This document shows, piece after piece, positions 38,634 through 47,614 of a DNA stretch of 64,000 nucleotides. Origin of the DNA: Sulfurimonas aquatica (GTDB lineage Bacteria > Campylobacterota > Campylobacteria > Campylobacterales > Sulfurimonadaceae); NCBI RefSeq assembly GCF_017357825.1, contig NZ_CP046072.1:806001-870000 (forward strand). The letters run 5' to 3'. The first letter of the stretch is position 1, and each line of letters starts with the position of its first letter. The position numbers were made by a program, and so were the translations under genes. Below the pieces are notes generated by a model. It saw only the letters and a list, made by a program, of their open reading frames with translations. It ran no database searches and was not told where the DNA came from.

Positions 38634-40064
38634 ATGCATATACTTAAAAAAGCTAAACCAAACATACTTGTGATTGGTGATTTAATGATAGACCATTATT
38701 TGTGGGGAAGCTGTGAAAGGATCTCCCCTGAAGCACCTGTTCAAGTTGTAGATATAGCAAAAGAGACAACAGTGCTTGGTGGAGCGGGAAATGTAATTAA
38801 TAACTTAAATGCACTTGGTTCTCAAGTAAGTGTCTGCAGTGTTATAGGTAGTGATGATAATGGAGATGAACTTATATCGATGCTTCAATCGATAGGAGTA
38901 GATAGTAGTAATATAATTACTCAAAAGGGAAGAAAGACATCTAAAAAAAGTCGTGTAATAGCTGTTTCGCAGCAGATTCTGAGATATGATAAAGAGAGTA
39001 AAGATGATATTTCTATAGAGTCTGTAGAAAAAATATTGCAATCTATTAAAAAATCTGTATCATCATATGACATGATTATTTTATCTGATTATGGCAAAGG
39101 TGTTTTAAGGGATGAACTATGTAGAGGAGTTATAGAATTAGCTAATGAATCAAATGTTAAAGTATTAGTTGATCCAAAAGGGAGTGATTTTTCTAAATAT
39201 CGCGGAGCTTATCTTTTAACACCAAACAAAAAAGAAGCGATACTAGCAACAGGAATAGATATAAAAGATGAGGAGAGTCTAACAAAGGCACTTCTTAAAC
39301 TCAAAGACGAGTGTGACTTAGGCATATCTTTAATTACTCTCTCAGAAGATGGAATAGCAACTTATGATGATAAGCTAGAACTTTTTCCAACTGTAGCCAA
39401 AGAAGTCTTTGATGTAACGGGAGCTGGAGATACAGTTATAGCTTCTATTGCATTTGCCCTGTCTGCTGGTAAAAGTATACAAGAAACAGCTGCATTTGCA
39501 AATCTTGCTGCTGGAGTAGTCGTTGGAAAGATAGGCTCTGCAACTGTAACCCTAAATGAGATTGAAGAGTATGAGGCATCTCTGCATAAAAGTACATCTG
39601 ATGCACATATTAAAAGTTTTAGTGAAATAGACGCTATAGTAAAAAGGTCGCGTTTAAATGGAAAAAAAGTTGTCTTTACAAATGGCTGTTTTGATATCTT
39701 ACATGTTGGTCATGTGAAGTATCTTCAAATCGCAAAAAGTTTTGGAGATATCTTGATAGTTGGACTTAACTCTGATGAATCAGTCTCGCGTTTAAAAGGC
39801 CCAACTCGTCCTGTAAATATTGCAGAAGATAGAGCTTATCTTTTAGCGGCTCTTGAAGCTGTTGATTTTGTAGTTCCATTTAGTGAAGATACACCTTATG
39901 AGCTGATAAAAATGATAGCTCCGGATGTTCTAGTTAAAGGCGGTGACTACGAAGGTAAAGAAGTCATCGGAACGGAATTTGCTAGTAAATTAAAACTTGT
40001 TGATTTTGTCGATGGCAAGAGCACAACAAAAACTATAGAAAAAATACAAGGAAGTACATGTTAA
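38634..40064 (+). CDS. hldE: Bifunctional heptose 7-phosphate kinase / heptose 1-phosphate adenylyltransferase HldE
   Basis: Carries out two steps of ADP-heptose synthesis. Residues 1 to about 310 are a PfkB-type kinase (VIGDLMIDHYLWGSCERISP, VVDIAKETTVLGGAGNV, then FDVTGAGDTVIASIAFALS near 260). Residues about 335-476 are a nucleotidyltransferase with VVFTNGCFDILHVGHVKYLQ near 343, containing the HxGH motif, and LNSDESVSRLKGPTRPVN. Total length, 476, matches E. coli HldE. The last codons overlap the YfaZ-like gene. Confidence 0.97.
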   Translation: MHILKKAKPNILVIGDLMIDHYLWGSCERISPEAPVQVVDIAKETTVLGGAGNVINNLNALGSQVSVCSVIGSDDNGDELISMLQSIGVDSSNIITQKGRKTSKKSRVIAVSQQILRYDKESKDDISIESVEKILQSIKKSVSSYDMIILSDYGKGVLRDELCRGVIELANESNVKVLVDPKGSDFSKYRGAYLLTPNKKEAILATGIDIKDEESLTKALLKLKDECDLGISLITLSEDGIATYDDKLELFPTVAKEVFDVTGAGDTVIASIAFALSAGKSIQETAAFANLAAGVVVGKIGSATVTLNEIEEYEASLHKSTSDAHIKSFSEIDAIVKRSRLNGKKVVFTNGCFDILHVGHVKYLQIAKSFGDILIVGLNSDESVSRLKGPTRPVNIAEDRAYLLAALEAVDFVVPFSEDTPYELIKMIAPDVLVKGGDYEGKEVIGTEFASKLKLVDFVDGKSTTKTIEKIQGSTC

Positions 40065-40642
40065 AAGTAGTAAGTACAATAGCATTTTTAGCTGTTTCAG
40101 CATTTGCAATTCATACTGGTGAGTTAAATATAAATGATACTGATTTAGAAGTTGGTGTAAAGTTAGATGTAGGTCAGTTTAACGATGCAACTGAGCCAAA
40201 CACAATGTTCATTGGGGCTAAATATTTAGGTGCTGATAAGGGTCATTCTGATAACACAAATACAGAATTGGATCCTATGTTTGAAGGAAATTTCTTAGTA
40301 ATGAGAGAGATCGGAGATAAAGGTCTAAGTCTAGGAATGGGTGCAAAGTATAAGTATACTAAAGATTTTTCTGCACTTCCATTAGGTTTAGAATTAGGAT
40401 ATAAAATTCCTGCTACAGATTTAGTTCCTATGTCAATAAATGGAGCACTCTATTATGCACCAAAAGTGCTATGTTTTGAAAATGGCAAAGATTTTACATC
40501 TTATAGAATTTATTATGATGTAGAACCTATTGAAAATGCTATTATCACTTTAGGATATAGAAGTCTTAACTTAACTCAAAATACTGGAGGTAGTTTTAAC
40601 TATAACTCTTCATGGTACTTTGGATTTAAAGTAAACTTTTAG
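40058..40642 (+). CDS. YfaZ-family outer-membrane protein
   Basis: A 194-residue protein with a signal peptide (about residues 1-17, MLKVVSTIAFLAVSAFA) and alternating beta strands ending in an aromatic terminal strand (SSWYFGFKVNF), the usual outer-membrane barrel ending. GALYYAPKVLCFENGKDFTS and YRIYYDVEPIENAIITLGYR recall YfaZ proteins, a family of unknown function. It overlaps hldE by seven bases and its stop interlocks with that of the convergent waaF. Confidence 0.75.
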   Translation: MLKVVSTIAFLAVSAFAIHTGELNINDTDLEVGVKLDVGQFNDATEPNTMFIGAKYLGADKGHSDNTNTELDPMFEGNFLVMREIGDKGLSLGMGAKYKYTKDFSALPLGLELGYKIPATDLVPMSINGALYYAPKVLCFENGKDFTSYRIYYDVEPIENAIITLGYRSLNLTQNTGGSFNYNSSWYFGFKVNF

Positions 40643-41619
40643 TCTTTTAAATCTAACTCTTTTACAGCTTCTATAACTTCAGAAGCTGTTATCTCTTTCA
40701 TACAATTATGATGCTTTAGAGGGCATTCTCGTTTCATACATGGACTACACTCCATCTCATGTCTTACAATCAAACCTTTTTCATTTTTCCACTGAGAAGT
40801 CTCTTTATATCTTGTTGGTCCAAATATTGAAACGGTTGGTACATTGTATGCAGCTGCTACATGCATGGGACCGCTATCGTTTGTAATAAAAAGAGAACAT
40901 CCAGCAATGAAAGAGCAGAGCTCATTAATAGATGTTTTTCCTGCTAAATTTGTGTAGTTTTTTATCTGTAGGGCTTTAAGATTATCTTCTATCTCTTCTG
41001 CCATCTCAACTTCGTTTGGTCCACCAAAAATTATTATGTCATACTTATCGCTGTAAGAGGATGCTACTTCTGCAAAGCGTTCTGGATACCAGCGTTTAGC
41101 ACTACCATAAGTTGCCCCGGCATTTATGCCTAGTGTTGGTCTATCAAACTTTTTTCTTTGTATGTATAGTTTTAGATTTGGACTTTCACCATTAAAATGA
41201 TCTGTATTTATCATTGCAAGTTCTGAGTACTGCTCTACTAAGTGCTTATCTGTTTTAATTTTTGGCGTATGTGAAAGTAGAAGCTTAGAGTGCCAAGAAG
41301 ATCTTGCAATGCAAATAACCGTTGATGTGAAACGCAGTAGCAGTGACGAGTGTATTTGGTTCCTAAAACTAACTGCAAGTGAAAATTCATCGAGTTCTTT
41401 TGCTAGTTTATATGTTGCAAATAGGCGCGAGGATGATTTCTTTGTCTCATCTACAATTGCTCTCTCACATAGTGGATGATGTTTAAGTGCTTCTATGCTT
41501 ACATAACTTCCAATAAAGGTAAATCTAGCATGAGGGTAATGCAATGATAAGAGTTCTATCGCTGGAGTAGCCATTACAGCATCACCTAGCCAGTTTGGTA
41601 GTATTACTAAAATTTTCAT
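40639..41619 (-). CDS. waaF: LPS heptosyltransferase II (WaaF), GT9
   Basis: Transfers the second heptose to the LPS inner core from ADP-heptose at the cytoplasmic face. The 326-residue GT9 protein starts MKILVILPNWLGDAVMATPA, typical of WaaF, and has GINAGATYGSAKRWYPERFA near residue 168 plus the donor site LFITNDSGPMHVAAAYNVPT near 245 and SIFGPTRYKETSQW. The CSPCMKRECPLKHHNCMKEI segment near the C terminus is a WaaF-type Cys cluster. It overlaps the PAP2 gene upstream by four bases. Confidence 0.94.
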   Translation of the reverse strand: MKILVILPNWLGDAVMATPAIELLSLHYPHARFTFIGSYVSIEALKHHPLCERAIVDETKKSSSRLFATYKLAKELDEFSLAVSFRNQIHSSLLLRFTSTVICIARSSWHSKLLLSHTPKIKTDKHLVEQYSELAMINTDHFNGESPNLKLYIQRKKFDRPTLGINAGATYGSAKRWYPERFAEVASSYSDKYDIIIFGGPNEVEMAEEIEDNLKALQIKNYTNLAGKTSINELCSFIAGCSLFITNDSGPMHVAAAYNVPTVSIFGPTRYKETSQWKNEKGLIVRHEMECSPCMKRECPLKHHNCMKEITASEVIEAVKELDLKD

Positions 41620-42284
41620 GTACGCTTCTCTATAATATAATAGTGAAGAATATAGGTGCTTATATATACTATAAAAAATGAAGTAACATTATCACTAAAG
41701 AAATGTCCACCTGCTATTATACGAGCAAAACTTACAGCTACTCCATAACCCAGAGCAAGCGTTATCCAAACTCTCTTGCGTTTACGAGATAAAAGCGCAA
41801 AGCCTAAAAGACTAAACGCTGCCGCGCCATGCCCACTACTAAATGAGTTGCCACCTTGATCAGAAATTATAAACGCAGGAGTGAAAACTTTATCTCCTCC
41901 AAACTCTTTTATCTCTCCTGGTCTAGCTCTCTGCCAATTTTGTTTAAATGTTGAGTTAACAATGAGTCCAGGTGCTAATGATAGAACAAGAATTATATAA
42001 ATAATCGTTCTTCTATCAATATGGAGAAAATTTTTGTGTGTGAATATATTGTAAAAGAAAATTCCAATGCTTCCAATAGCAAGCGTAGAAATAAGAGGGG
42101 GAACAGATTTATAAAAAAAGACTTCATAAAAGGAGCCTTTTAGATAAAAACCATCATTATAAAAGAGTGATGAAATATATAAATCTATTTGTGGATAGAG
42201 TACAAAAGTTATAGAACAGAGTATAAACAGCGTCCAAATAATAATATTTACGTTTAATATTTTTTTGTTCATTATATCTTTCAT
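41616..42284 (-). CDS. PAP2-family membrane phosphatase
   Basis: A 222-residue integral membrane protein with about six hydrophobic segments. All three PAP2 motifs are present: KQNWQRARP near residue 118, SFSSGHGAAAF near 151 and SFARIIAGGHFFSDN near 187. In an LPS locus it could dephosphorylate lipid A (LpxE/LpxF type) or undecaprenyl pyrophosphate; the family signature does not decide. The ATG at 42284 has AGGATAT upstream; an internal ATG at 42272 is an alternative. Overlaps waaF by four bases. Confidence 0.88.
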   Translation of the reverse strand: MKDIMNKKILNVNIIIWTLFILCSITFVLYPQIDLYISSLFYNDGFYLKGSFYEVFFYKSVPPLISTLAIGSIGIFFYNIFTHKNFLHIDRRTIIYIILVLSLAPGLIVNSTFKQNWQRARPGEIKEFGGDKVFTPAFIISDQGGNSFSSGHGAAAFSLLGFALLSRKRKRVWITLALGYGVAVSFARIIAGGHFFSDNVTSFFIVYISTYILHYYIIEKRT

Positions 42285-42293
42285 ATATCCTCG

Positions 42294-43574
42294 TTATAGG
42301 CAGTTTACTTTTTGCGATACTTCTTTGATGATATATAAATATATCGGTGATGAGCCAATATTTAATGTTTCATCTTTTATTAACTCTCCATCTCTTGAAT
42401 AAGCTTCAAAGAAATCTTCATTTTTTAGCGTTGTTGATTTAGTCGACCAGTGAATTTGTAAAAGCTGATCATTTACCAGACACTGAAGTATATAATAGTC
42501 GCGTTTAATATCAAGTCTTAAAAATTGCGCATTTTTTAGATTTTTAATCATGAACTTATATGTCTTAAATGCTGAGCGTTTACATAAACCATCTCTATTA
42601 TCAATGAGTCCATATCCTGGAGCAATGAGTTGGTGCCAGGAGACACTCTCTACTTGTTGTGACGCAAAGGCAAGCATGTAGTAACGCAACATGAAGTCTG
42701 CGTAAGACTCTTCATCTATGCACTCAAATTCACTAGTGGGAGCATATGGCGTAGTTCCAGAAATTGGCCAGTTGGTCTCAGTAATATGTAACTCTTGTGT
42801 AGTTTTTGGACTAAGCCATATCATAGTACTTAGCCATGCTATTTTATCAGTTAAGGCAAATATAAATTGGATATTTTCAGGGGCACCACGTCTATCTACA
42901 TATAAAAGTGATGATATACCATCATATTTGTACTTATAAAAGTTAAAAAGCGTATGAGCGGTAAAGTGATACTCAAAATCTATAACGCCACTTCCGATAA
43001 GTTTGATATTTGGAAAAGAAGTAGTTTTCAAATCATAAGCCACCTGATAAAATTTTGAGTACTCATCTACTGAGAAAAATCCCCATTTAGCGCGATTTAT
43101 AGTTGAACCTATCTCATATATGTCAACTGAATAACCTAAGGTCTCAAATATAGTTGAGAGATTATTTTTAAGAAGTCCTAAGTCCTCGATATTTTCTCTA
43201 TCTTGGAGTATTTTTAAAATTATTTTTTTATTTTCTAGTTTTTGTATAAACTCTTTTAATTCATTTAGAGAGTTCATCTCCCATAGCTTAAAACGCAGGA
43301 GAATACGATCTATGTTTAACTCTTCGATAAACTCAATAGTTTTCTCAGGCTCTCTTTGAAAATCAACTCCCATTGAGAAGAACTCGTTAGAGTTTATTTG
43401 CTTGCGTTTAACAAATGGCATCAATACTAAAGATATTGGAAGGACAATGAGCGCAGTAAGAATTGTTTTTAAAAGCGATAATGACTCATTTTTTCGCATC
43501 TTTTTTTTAAAAGATTTATCTTTGAGCTGAAGAGGTTGATCGGAATACGTATCCCATTTAAAAGGTGCTTTCAT
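42294..43574 (-). CDS. Membrane-anchored glycoside-hydrolase-like protein
   Basis: A 426-residue protein with a basic cytoplasmic N terminus, one transmembrane helix (about 34-55) and a large outer domain resembling a clan GH-A barrel. ELHITETNWPISG near residue 261-273 looks like the strand-7 nucleophile segment with Glu266. The strand-4 position, where the family usually has an Asn-Glu pair, reads YEIGSTINRAKWG (153-165), so the acid/base Glu seems absent. It may bind rather than cut glycan. It lies nine bases before the PAP2 gene in the waaF operon. Fold assignment is inference from these two motifs. Confidence 0.5.
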   Translation of the reverse strand: MKAPFKWDTYSDQPLQLKDKSFKKKMRKNESLSLLKTILTALIVLPISLVLMPFVKRKQINSNEFFSMGVDFQREPEKTIEFIEELNIDRILLRFKLWEMNSLNELKEFIQKLENKKIILKILQDRENIEDLGLLKNNLSTIFETLGYSVDIYEIGSTINRAKWGFFSVDEYSKFYQVAYDLKTTSFPNIKLIGSGVIDFEYHFTAHTLFNFYKYKYDGISSLLYVDRRGAPENIQFIFALTDKIAWLSTMIWLSPKTTQELHITETNWPISGTTPYAPTSEFECIDEESYADFMLRYYMLAFASQQVESVSWHQLIAPGYGLIDNRDGLCKRSAFKTYKFMIKNLKNAQFLRLDIKRDYYILQCLVNDQLLQIHWSTKSTTLKNEDFFEAYSRDGELIKDETLNIGSSPIYLYIIKEVSQKVNCL

Positions 43575-43636
43575 AAGTGCAATTATATCGGTTTTAGGAT
43601 AAAATCAGCTTATTAAAATTATGTGAGAAGATAAAT

Positions 43637-44602
43637 ATGAACATACTCGTAGTGCGGACTGATAAGTTAGGTGATTTTATTACAGCTCTTCCCGCAATGT
43701 ATGTACTTAAAAAGCATGATGAGAAAAATAGAATTATCGCATGCGTCTCTGCAATGAATGAAGTCTTAGCTAGAAAGTGCGACTTTATTGATGAGGTGAT
43801 AGTAGATAATCCACATAGTTCCGTTGAGGAGTTATCTACTAAAATTAAAAAACAAAATATAGACGCTTCTATAACGCTTTTTTCAAGCACGAGAGTGGCC
43901 TTTGCTCAGTTTTTAGCGAGAATTCCCATTAGAATCGCTCCTGCGACCAAGTTAGCGCAAGTTTTTTATACTCATAGAGTGAAGCAGAGACGAAGTCAAG
44001 TCAAAATGGCTGAGTTTGAATACAACTTAGAACTAACGCGAGAACTCTATAGTGAAATTAACTTGGAGTATAAGAAGCCACTCTTAGTGTTAGACGATAC
44101 AAAAAACGTTTATGACGTATTTTGTATGAATAACGACATACGAAGAGACATTATGGCTTTTCATGTAGGGTTTGGAGGCTCTTCCGACGCTAACTGGAGC
44201 ACTACAGAATACGAGCAACTTATCCGTGGAGTACTTAAAAAGAAGAAGTACCAGGTAGTAATGACATTTGGTCCTGATGAGAAAAAACTCTATGAAGAGA
44301 TGCAAATAAGACTTCGTGGAGAAGACGTTGTTTTTTACTTCTCTTTAGATGGACTTACCTACTTTGCTAAGCTCATAAGTAGTTTTAAACTTTTTGTGAG
44401 CACGTCAACGGGAACATACCACCTTGCTTCTTTAGTTGGCTGTCCTACTATGACATTTTTTGGAGATTCACTTTTTGCGAGCTCTTCGCGTTGGAAATCA
44501 GTAGGCGATATAAAACTTCAAAAGCATTTTATGTTGTCTGTTGATGAGATTAAACGCCAAGAGATGTTTGATGAGGTAAAAAAGGAACTTATAGATTACT
44601 AA
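43637..44602 (+). CDS. GT9 heptosyltransferase-family glycosyltransferase
   Basis: A 321-residue GT9 protein likely adding heptose or a related sugar to LPS core. The start MNILVVRTDKLGDFITALPA matches the acceptor-side loop of heptosyltransferases (RxDxxGD), and FVSTSTGTYHLASLVGCPTM near residue 253 is the donor-binding site with Thr-Gly-Thr in place of Asp-Ser-Gly; FFGDSLFASSSRW follows. Divergence from WaaF and WaaC means the exact linkage is unknown. Divergent from the glycosidase-like gene; its stop interlocks with the convergent GT39 gene. Confidence 0.87.
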   Translation: MNILVVRTDKLGDFITALPAMYVLKKHDEKNRIIACVSAMNEVLARKCDFIDEVIVDNPHSSVEELSTKIKKQNIDASITLFSSTRVAFAQFLARIPIRIAPATKLAQVFYTHRVKQRRSQVKMAEFEYNLELTRELYSEINLEYKKPLLVLDDTKNVYDVFCMNNDIRRDIMAFHVGFGGSSDANWSTTEYEQLIRGVLKKKKYQVVMTFGPDEKKLYEEMQIRLRGEDVVFYFSLDGLTYFAKLISSFKLFVSTSTGTYHLASLVGCPTMTFFGDSLFASSSRWKSVGDIKLQKHFMLSVDEIKRQEMFDEVKKELIDY

Positions 44603-46026
44603 TTATTTTCTCTCTCATAGAGTAAGTAGTGGTTTGCTTCGTTTGGACCTATGTACTTATACTTTAATTGACTTACATTGCAGTCTTGAAATGAGTCTTT
44701 AGTAGTTAAATAGTATTTTATATCTGCTTGAGTGTCAGTTAATTCAGCTCTGTAATAGCGTTTTAGATTTGCCGTTAGTCCAATATTATTATAGAATTCA
44801 TCTTTATCTTCAGGAGTATTAACACATGTTTTAACTTTACTATAGTGATCTATTTGTACTTTAGCGTTGACAAAGTCACTATAGAAGTTTTTATATCGAC
44901 TATTTGTGTTATATTTTTCATAACTTATAAAGAGAACAACAACAATTAAAATTGTATTTAACATTGTAAGGACTTTATTAGAAAAAAACTTTTTTAAAAG
45001 AGTTGTAATAGGTTCAAGAAATAAAATAGCTAATGCTATTGCAAAAAAAGCAAGAGATGGGAAAATATAGTAGTCATGTTGTCTAGGACTTATTTCCAAT
45101 GGTAAGCTTCCACTGAGGCCTATGAGAATAAAAAGCCAAAATAGTCTTGAAAAATTTATCTTTAAAATCTTTTTATATCCTATTAAAATGAAAATATACG
45201 AGATTATAAATATAGAACTAAAGTCTATTAGTAATTGTTTTATAAGTTTAAAGTGTCCATTCCCACCACGTGAACCATCTATAGAACTTATAATCTGATT
45301 TTCAAAATATATATGAAGGTAATTATTGGATGGAGGGTAGGCATAAAGTAATGAAAATAAACCTAAAGAAATAATAACTATAAGAAAATAGAATTTCAAC
45401 ATCTCTTTAAGCGAATAAGTTTTTGAAAATAGTAAAAAGTAGAAAAATGGTAGAGCAAAAGGAAAAATTGTTACTGGCCCTTTAACTAGAAAGGCACTAA
45501 AAAGTGCAAAAGTGAAACCAAGTGCATATAACAATATATTTTCTAAAGATAATACATATTTCAAGAAAAAATAAACACTTAAAAGAATGAAAAAAGTAGC
45601 CGGAACCTCCAGTAGGTTGTTTTCAAGAGTATTGCTTGTAATTGGAAAAGCTAAAAAATAAAATAGAGAAAGCAATAGAACATTTCGTCTTTGCTTTTTG
45701 AAAAATAGGCCTATTATCGCAGATATTAAAAATGATATTAGAACACCAAGACTGATTCCATAAAGTTTATCAACCAGTATTGAATCTCCAAATATATTAA
45801 ATGGTAGTGACATAGTATATATTCCAAGTGGAGGGTGCTCATAAAATTTATTAAATATAGAATCAGTAAAATGGAGATTCCAAAAAGTTGAGCTTCCCTC
45901 AACTAAATCAATGGCCATACTCATATAGACGAGACTGTCAGGATGAAAACCTTGGGGTATTACTCTAGTTATAGTTGTGAGGAAAAAAAGAAGAAATATT
46001 AAAATAGAAAGATTAAAGTTTTTCAT
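44599..46026 (-). CDS. GT39/ArnT-like membrane glycosyltransferase
   Basis: A 475-residue protein with about ten to twelve membrane helices. The N-terminal loop VIPQGFHPDSLVYMSMAIDL near residue 23 carries an Asp in the first periplasmic loop as in PMT/ArnT enzymes, followed by FYEHPPLGIYTM, the family EHPPL-type motif. Such enzymes transfer a sugar from a polyprenyl phosphate donor in the periplasm to lipid A, core or protein. The acceptor here is unknown. It overlaps the downstream end of the GT2 gene by 14 bases, so they form one transcription unit with the kinase gene. Confidence 0.82.
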   Translation of the reverse strand: MKNFNLSILIFLLFFLTTITRVIPQGFHPDSLVYMSMAIDLVEGSSTFWNLHFTDSIFNKFYEHPPLGIYTMSLPFNIFGDSILVDKLYGISLGVLISFLISAIIGLFFKKQRRNVLLLSLFYFLAFPITSNTLENNLLEVPATFFILLSVYFFLKYVLSLENILLYALGFTFALFSAFLVKGPVTIFPFALPFFYFLLFSKTYSLKEMLKFYFLIVIISLGLFSLLYAYPPSNNYLHIYFENQIISSIDGSRGGNGHFKLIKQLLIDFSSIFIISYIFILIGYKKILKINFSRLFWLFILIGLSGSLPLEISPRQHDYYIFPSLAFFAIALAILFLEPITTLLKKFFSNKVLTMLNTILIVVVLFISYEKYNTNSRYKNFYSDFVNAKVQIDHYSKVKTCVNTPEDKDEFYNNIGLTANLKRYYRAELTDTQADIKYYLTTKDSFQDCNVSQLKYKYIGPNEANHYLLYERENN

Positions 46027-46780
46027 TGAGTTGTAAGTTCCTTTCGTATAATTTTATATACTTGTAAAAGTTTGTTGCCATATGAGAAAATGCTATTATA
46101 AGTCCTGCATAACCATCCAAAAAACCTCTTTTTATAAAGTAAGTTTTAAAAAATGAAAATTGTGCATTTAGAATTGCTTTAAGCGGTGAGGATGATTTTT
46201 TTCCAACATTGTCTTCTGCATAAATAGTTGAGTATCTGTCAAGTTTAACTATGAAGTCAGTTACAGTTGCATAAGGGTAATGTTTTACTATTCCAGTAAG
46301 TTTTTCAATACCAAAGTTCTCAGTAATGATTTTTTCGTGGACTTTCTTAGCTGTAAAAGAGGTCATGTTTTTATTGTAAAGTCTTACAATAATATCGTTG
46401 CCCCAACAATATTTTATCTGCGTTTGTTTATAATAATTGACTCTTAACATAGAGTAAACTTTTTTTTCATCTAAAGATATATTTTGTAGGGTTGCTGCAA
46501 ACTCATGAGAAACAATTTCATCTGCATCTAAAGAGAGTACCCAGTCATTTTTTGCATAAGTAGCGGCTATATTTTTGGTTTCACCAAATCCTAGAAAATC
46601 ACCTTGAATAAGATTTACATTTGAGAATTCACGAGCTATTTCATCTGTTTTATCTGTTGAATTATTACTATATAGCACTATGTCTTCAAAGTCATTGAGT
46701 GAACTGAGAACTTCTTTAAGAGTGGATTCGCCATTTTTTACGATTATAACGCAAGAAATATTTGTAATAGTACTAGTCAT
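46013..46780 (-). CDS. GT2 glycosyltransferase, WaaE/KdtX-like
   Basis: A 255-residue cytosolic GT-A enzyme. It begins ISCVIIVKNGESTLKEVLSS, with VLYSNNSTDKTDEIAREF near residue 34, and the metal site VLSLDADEIVSHEF near 76 with Asp-x-Asp. The order and GFGETKNIAATYAKNDW agree with the LPS core beta-1,4-glucosyltransferase group (WaaE/LgtF). In that group glucose is added to the first heptose; the substrate here is inferred. It overlaps the kinase gene by eight bases and the GT39 gene by 14. Confidence 0.85.
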   Translation of the reverse strand: MTSTITNISCVIIVKNGESTLKEVLSSLNDFEDIVLYSNNSTDKTDEIAREFSNVNLIQGDFLGFGETKNIAATYAKNDWVLSLDADEIVSHEFAATLQNISLDEKKVYSMLRVNYYKQTQIKYCWGNDIIVRLYNKNMTSFTAKKVHEKIITENFGIEKLTGIVKHYPYATVTDFIVKLDRYSTIYAEDNVGKKSSSPLKAILNAQFSFFKTYFIKRGFLDGYAGLIIAFSHMATNFYKYIKLYERNLQLNEKL

Positions 46781-47516
46781 TTACCGGTTTACCTTTTAAT
46801 CGCTTTTTAAAGTTTTTTATTTTTTTATTTTGGTTTGAGTGGTATAAAACTCGTGAAGTAAAGTCATTGTTACAACCATGATGAGTCATATACTCTTGTG
46901 CCATAATTGTTAAGATTTCGTCACTAGCCCATAATTTTGAGAAGTTTAACGCTCTATCTTCATCACTTAAATTATAGAACTTCATCCTATTTACATCTAC
47001 AATTTTAAATATATAATCAGAGTTTTCTTTTTTTATGAGAATGTTTCCGGGAGAGTAATCATTATGAAAAATATTATTATTATGAAGTTCAAGTGTAAAT
47101 CTGGCAAATGCTTTGAAGACTTCATCTCTATCTGTAAAGTCTGTATCAAGCATAGGCTCTCTAATTGTAAAGTCATATTTAAACTCTTCACTCACGTAGT
47201 AGCTATCAAGGAGTAATCCAAATTTGTAGAATTCTATGTAGCCAATGGGAATTGGGGAGAAACTTCCTAGTCTAAGTGAATATTGATACGATTTTTTTGC
47301 TTTTGAATCACGAAAAAATGAGTAAGCTATTTTATTAATTATATTTGGTACTTTAAAAGACTTTACAACTGTATCTATGTTTTGGAAACTGATTATTTTT
47401 AATTCGTTTCTTGCTTTATGAATTGTTGATGTATTTGAATAAAAATATGATTTGATATTGAATAAAAATTTTTGAAATTTATTGTATTTTTCATTTAGTT
47501 CATATTTATGGATCAT
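46773..47516 (-). CDS. LPS core kinase-like protein (WaaP/InaA/Kdo-kinase type)
   Basis: A 247-residue protein kinase-like enzyme. The catalytic loop HNDYSPGNILIKK near residue 149 and the metal-binding segment KIVDVNRMKFY near 168 are clear, matching the RIO/LPS kinase group that phosphorylates heptose or Kdo of the inner core. The N-terminal Lys in SFQNIDTVVKSFKVP near 52 may be the ATP-binding Lys. First gene of the minus-strand kinase-GT2-GT39 unit. Which sugar is phosphorylated cannot be told. Confidence 0.82.
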   Translation of the reverse strand: MIHKYELNEKYNKFQKFLFNIKSYFYSNTSTIHKARNELKIISFQNIDTVVKSFKVPNIINKIAYSFFRDSKAKKSYQYSLRLGSFSPIPIGYIEFYKFGLLLDSYYVSEEFKYDFTIREPMLDTDFTDRDEVFKAFARFTLELHNNNIFHNDYSPGNILIKKENSDYIFKIVDVNRMKFYNLSDEDRALNFSKLWASDEILTIMAQEYMTHHGCNNDFTSRVLYHSNQNKKIKNFKKRLKGKPVND

Positions 47517-47614
47517 TCAGTATACCTAGATTAAATAGATGTTTATATATTTTTAGATAAAATAAAGATTGATTGTATCGTAAGATAGCTTATAAATGAA
47601 ACAGTGGAGATATT

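Noticed and set aside
43495-43512. Run of A on the coding strand in the glycosidase-like gene (and a T8 run near 11692 in ribD) as phase-variable tracts
   Set aside because: Eight-base A/T runs are common in this AT-rich genome. No long G/C tract typical of phase variation in this phylum is seen in the LPS region.
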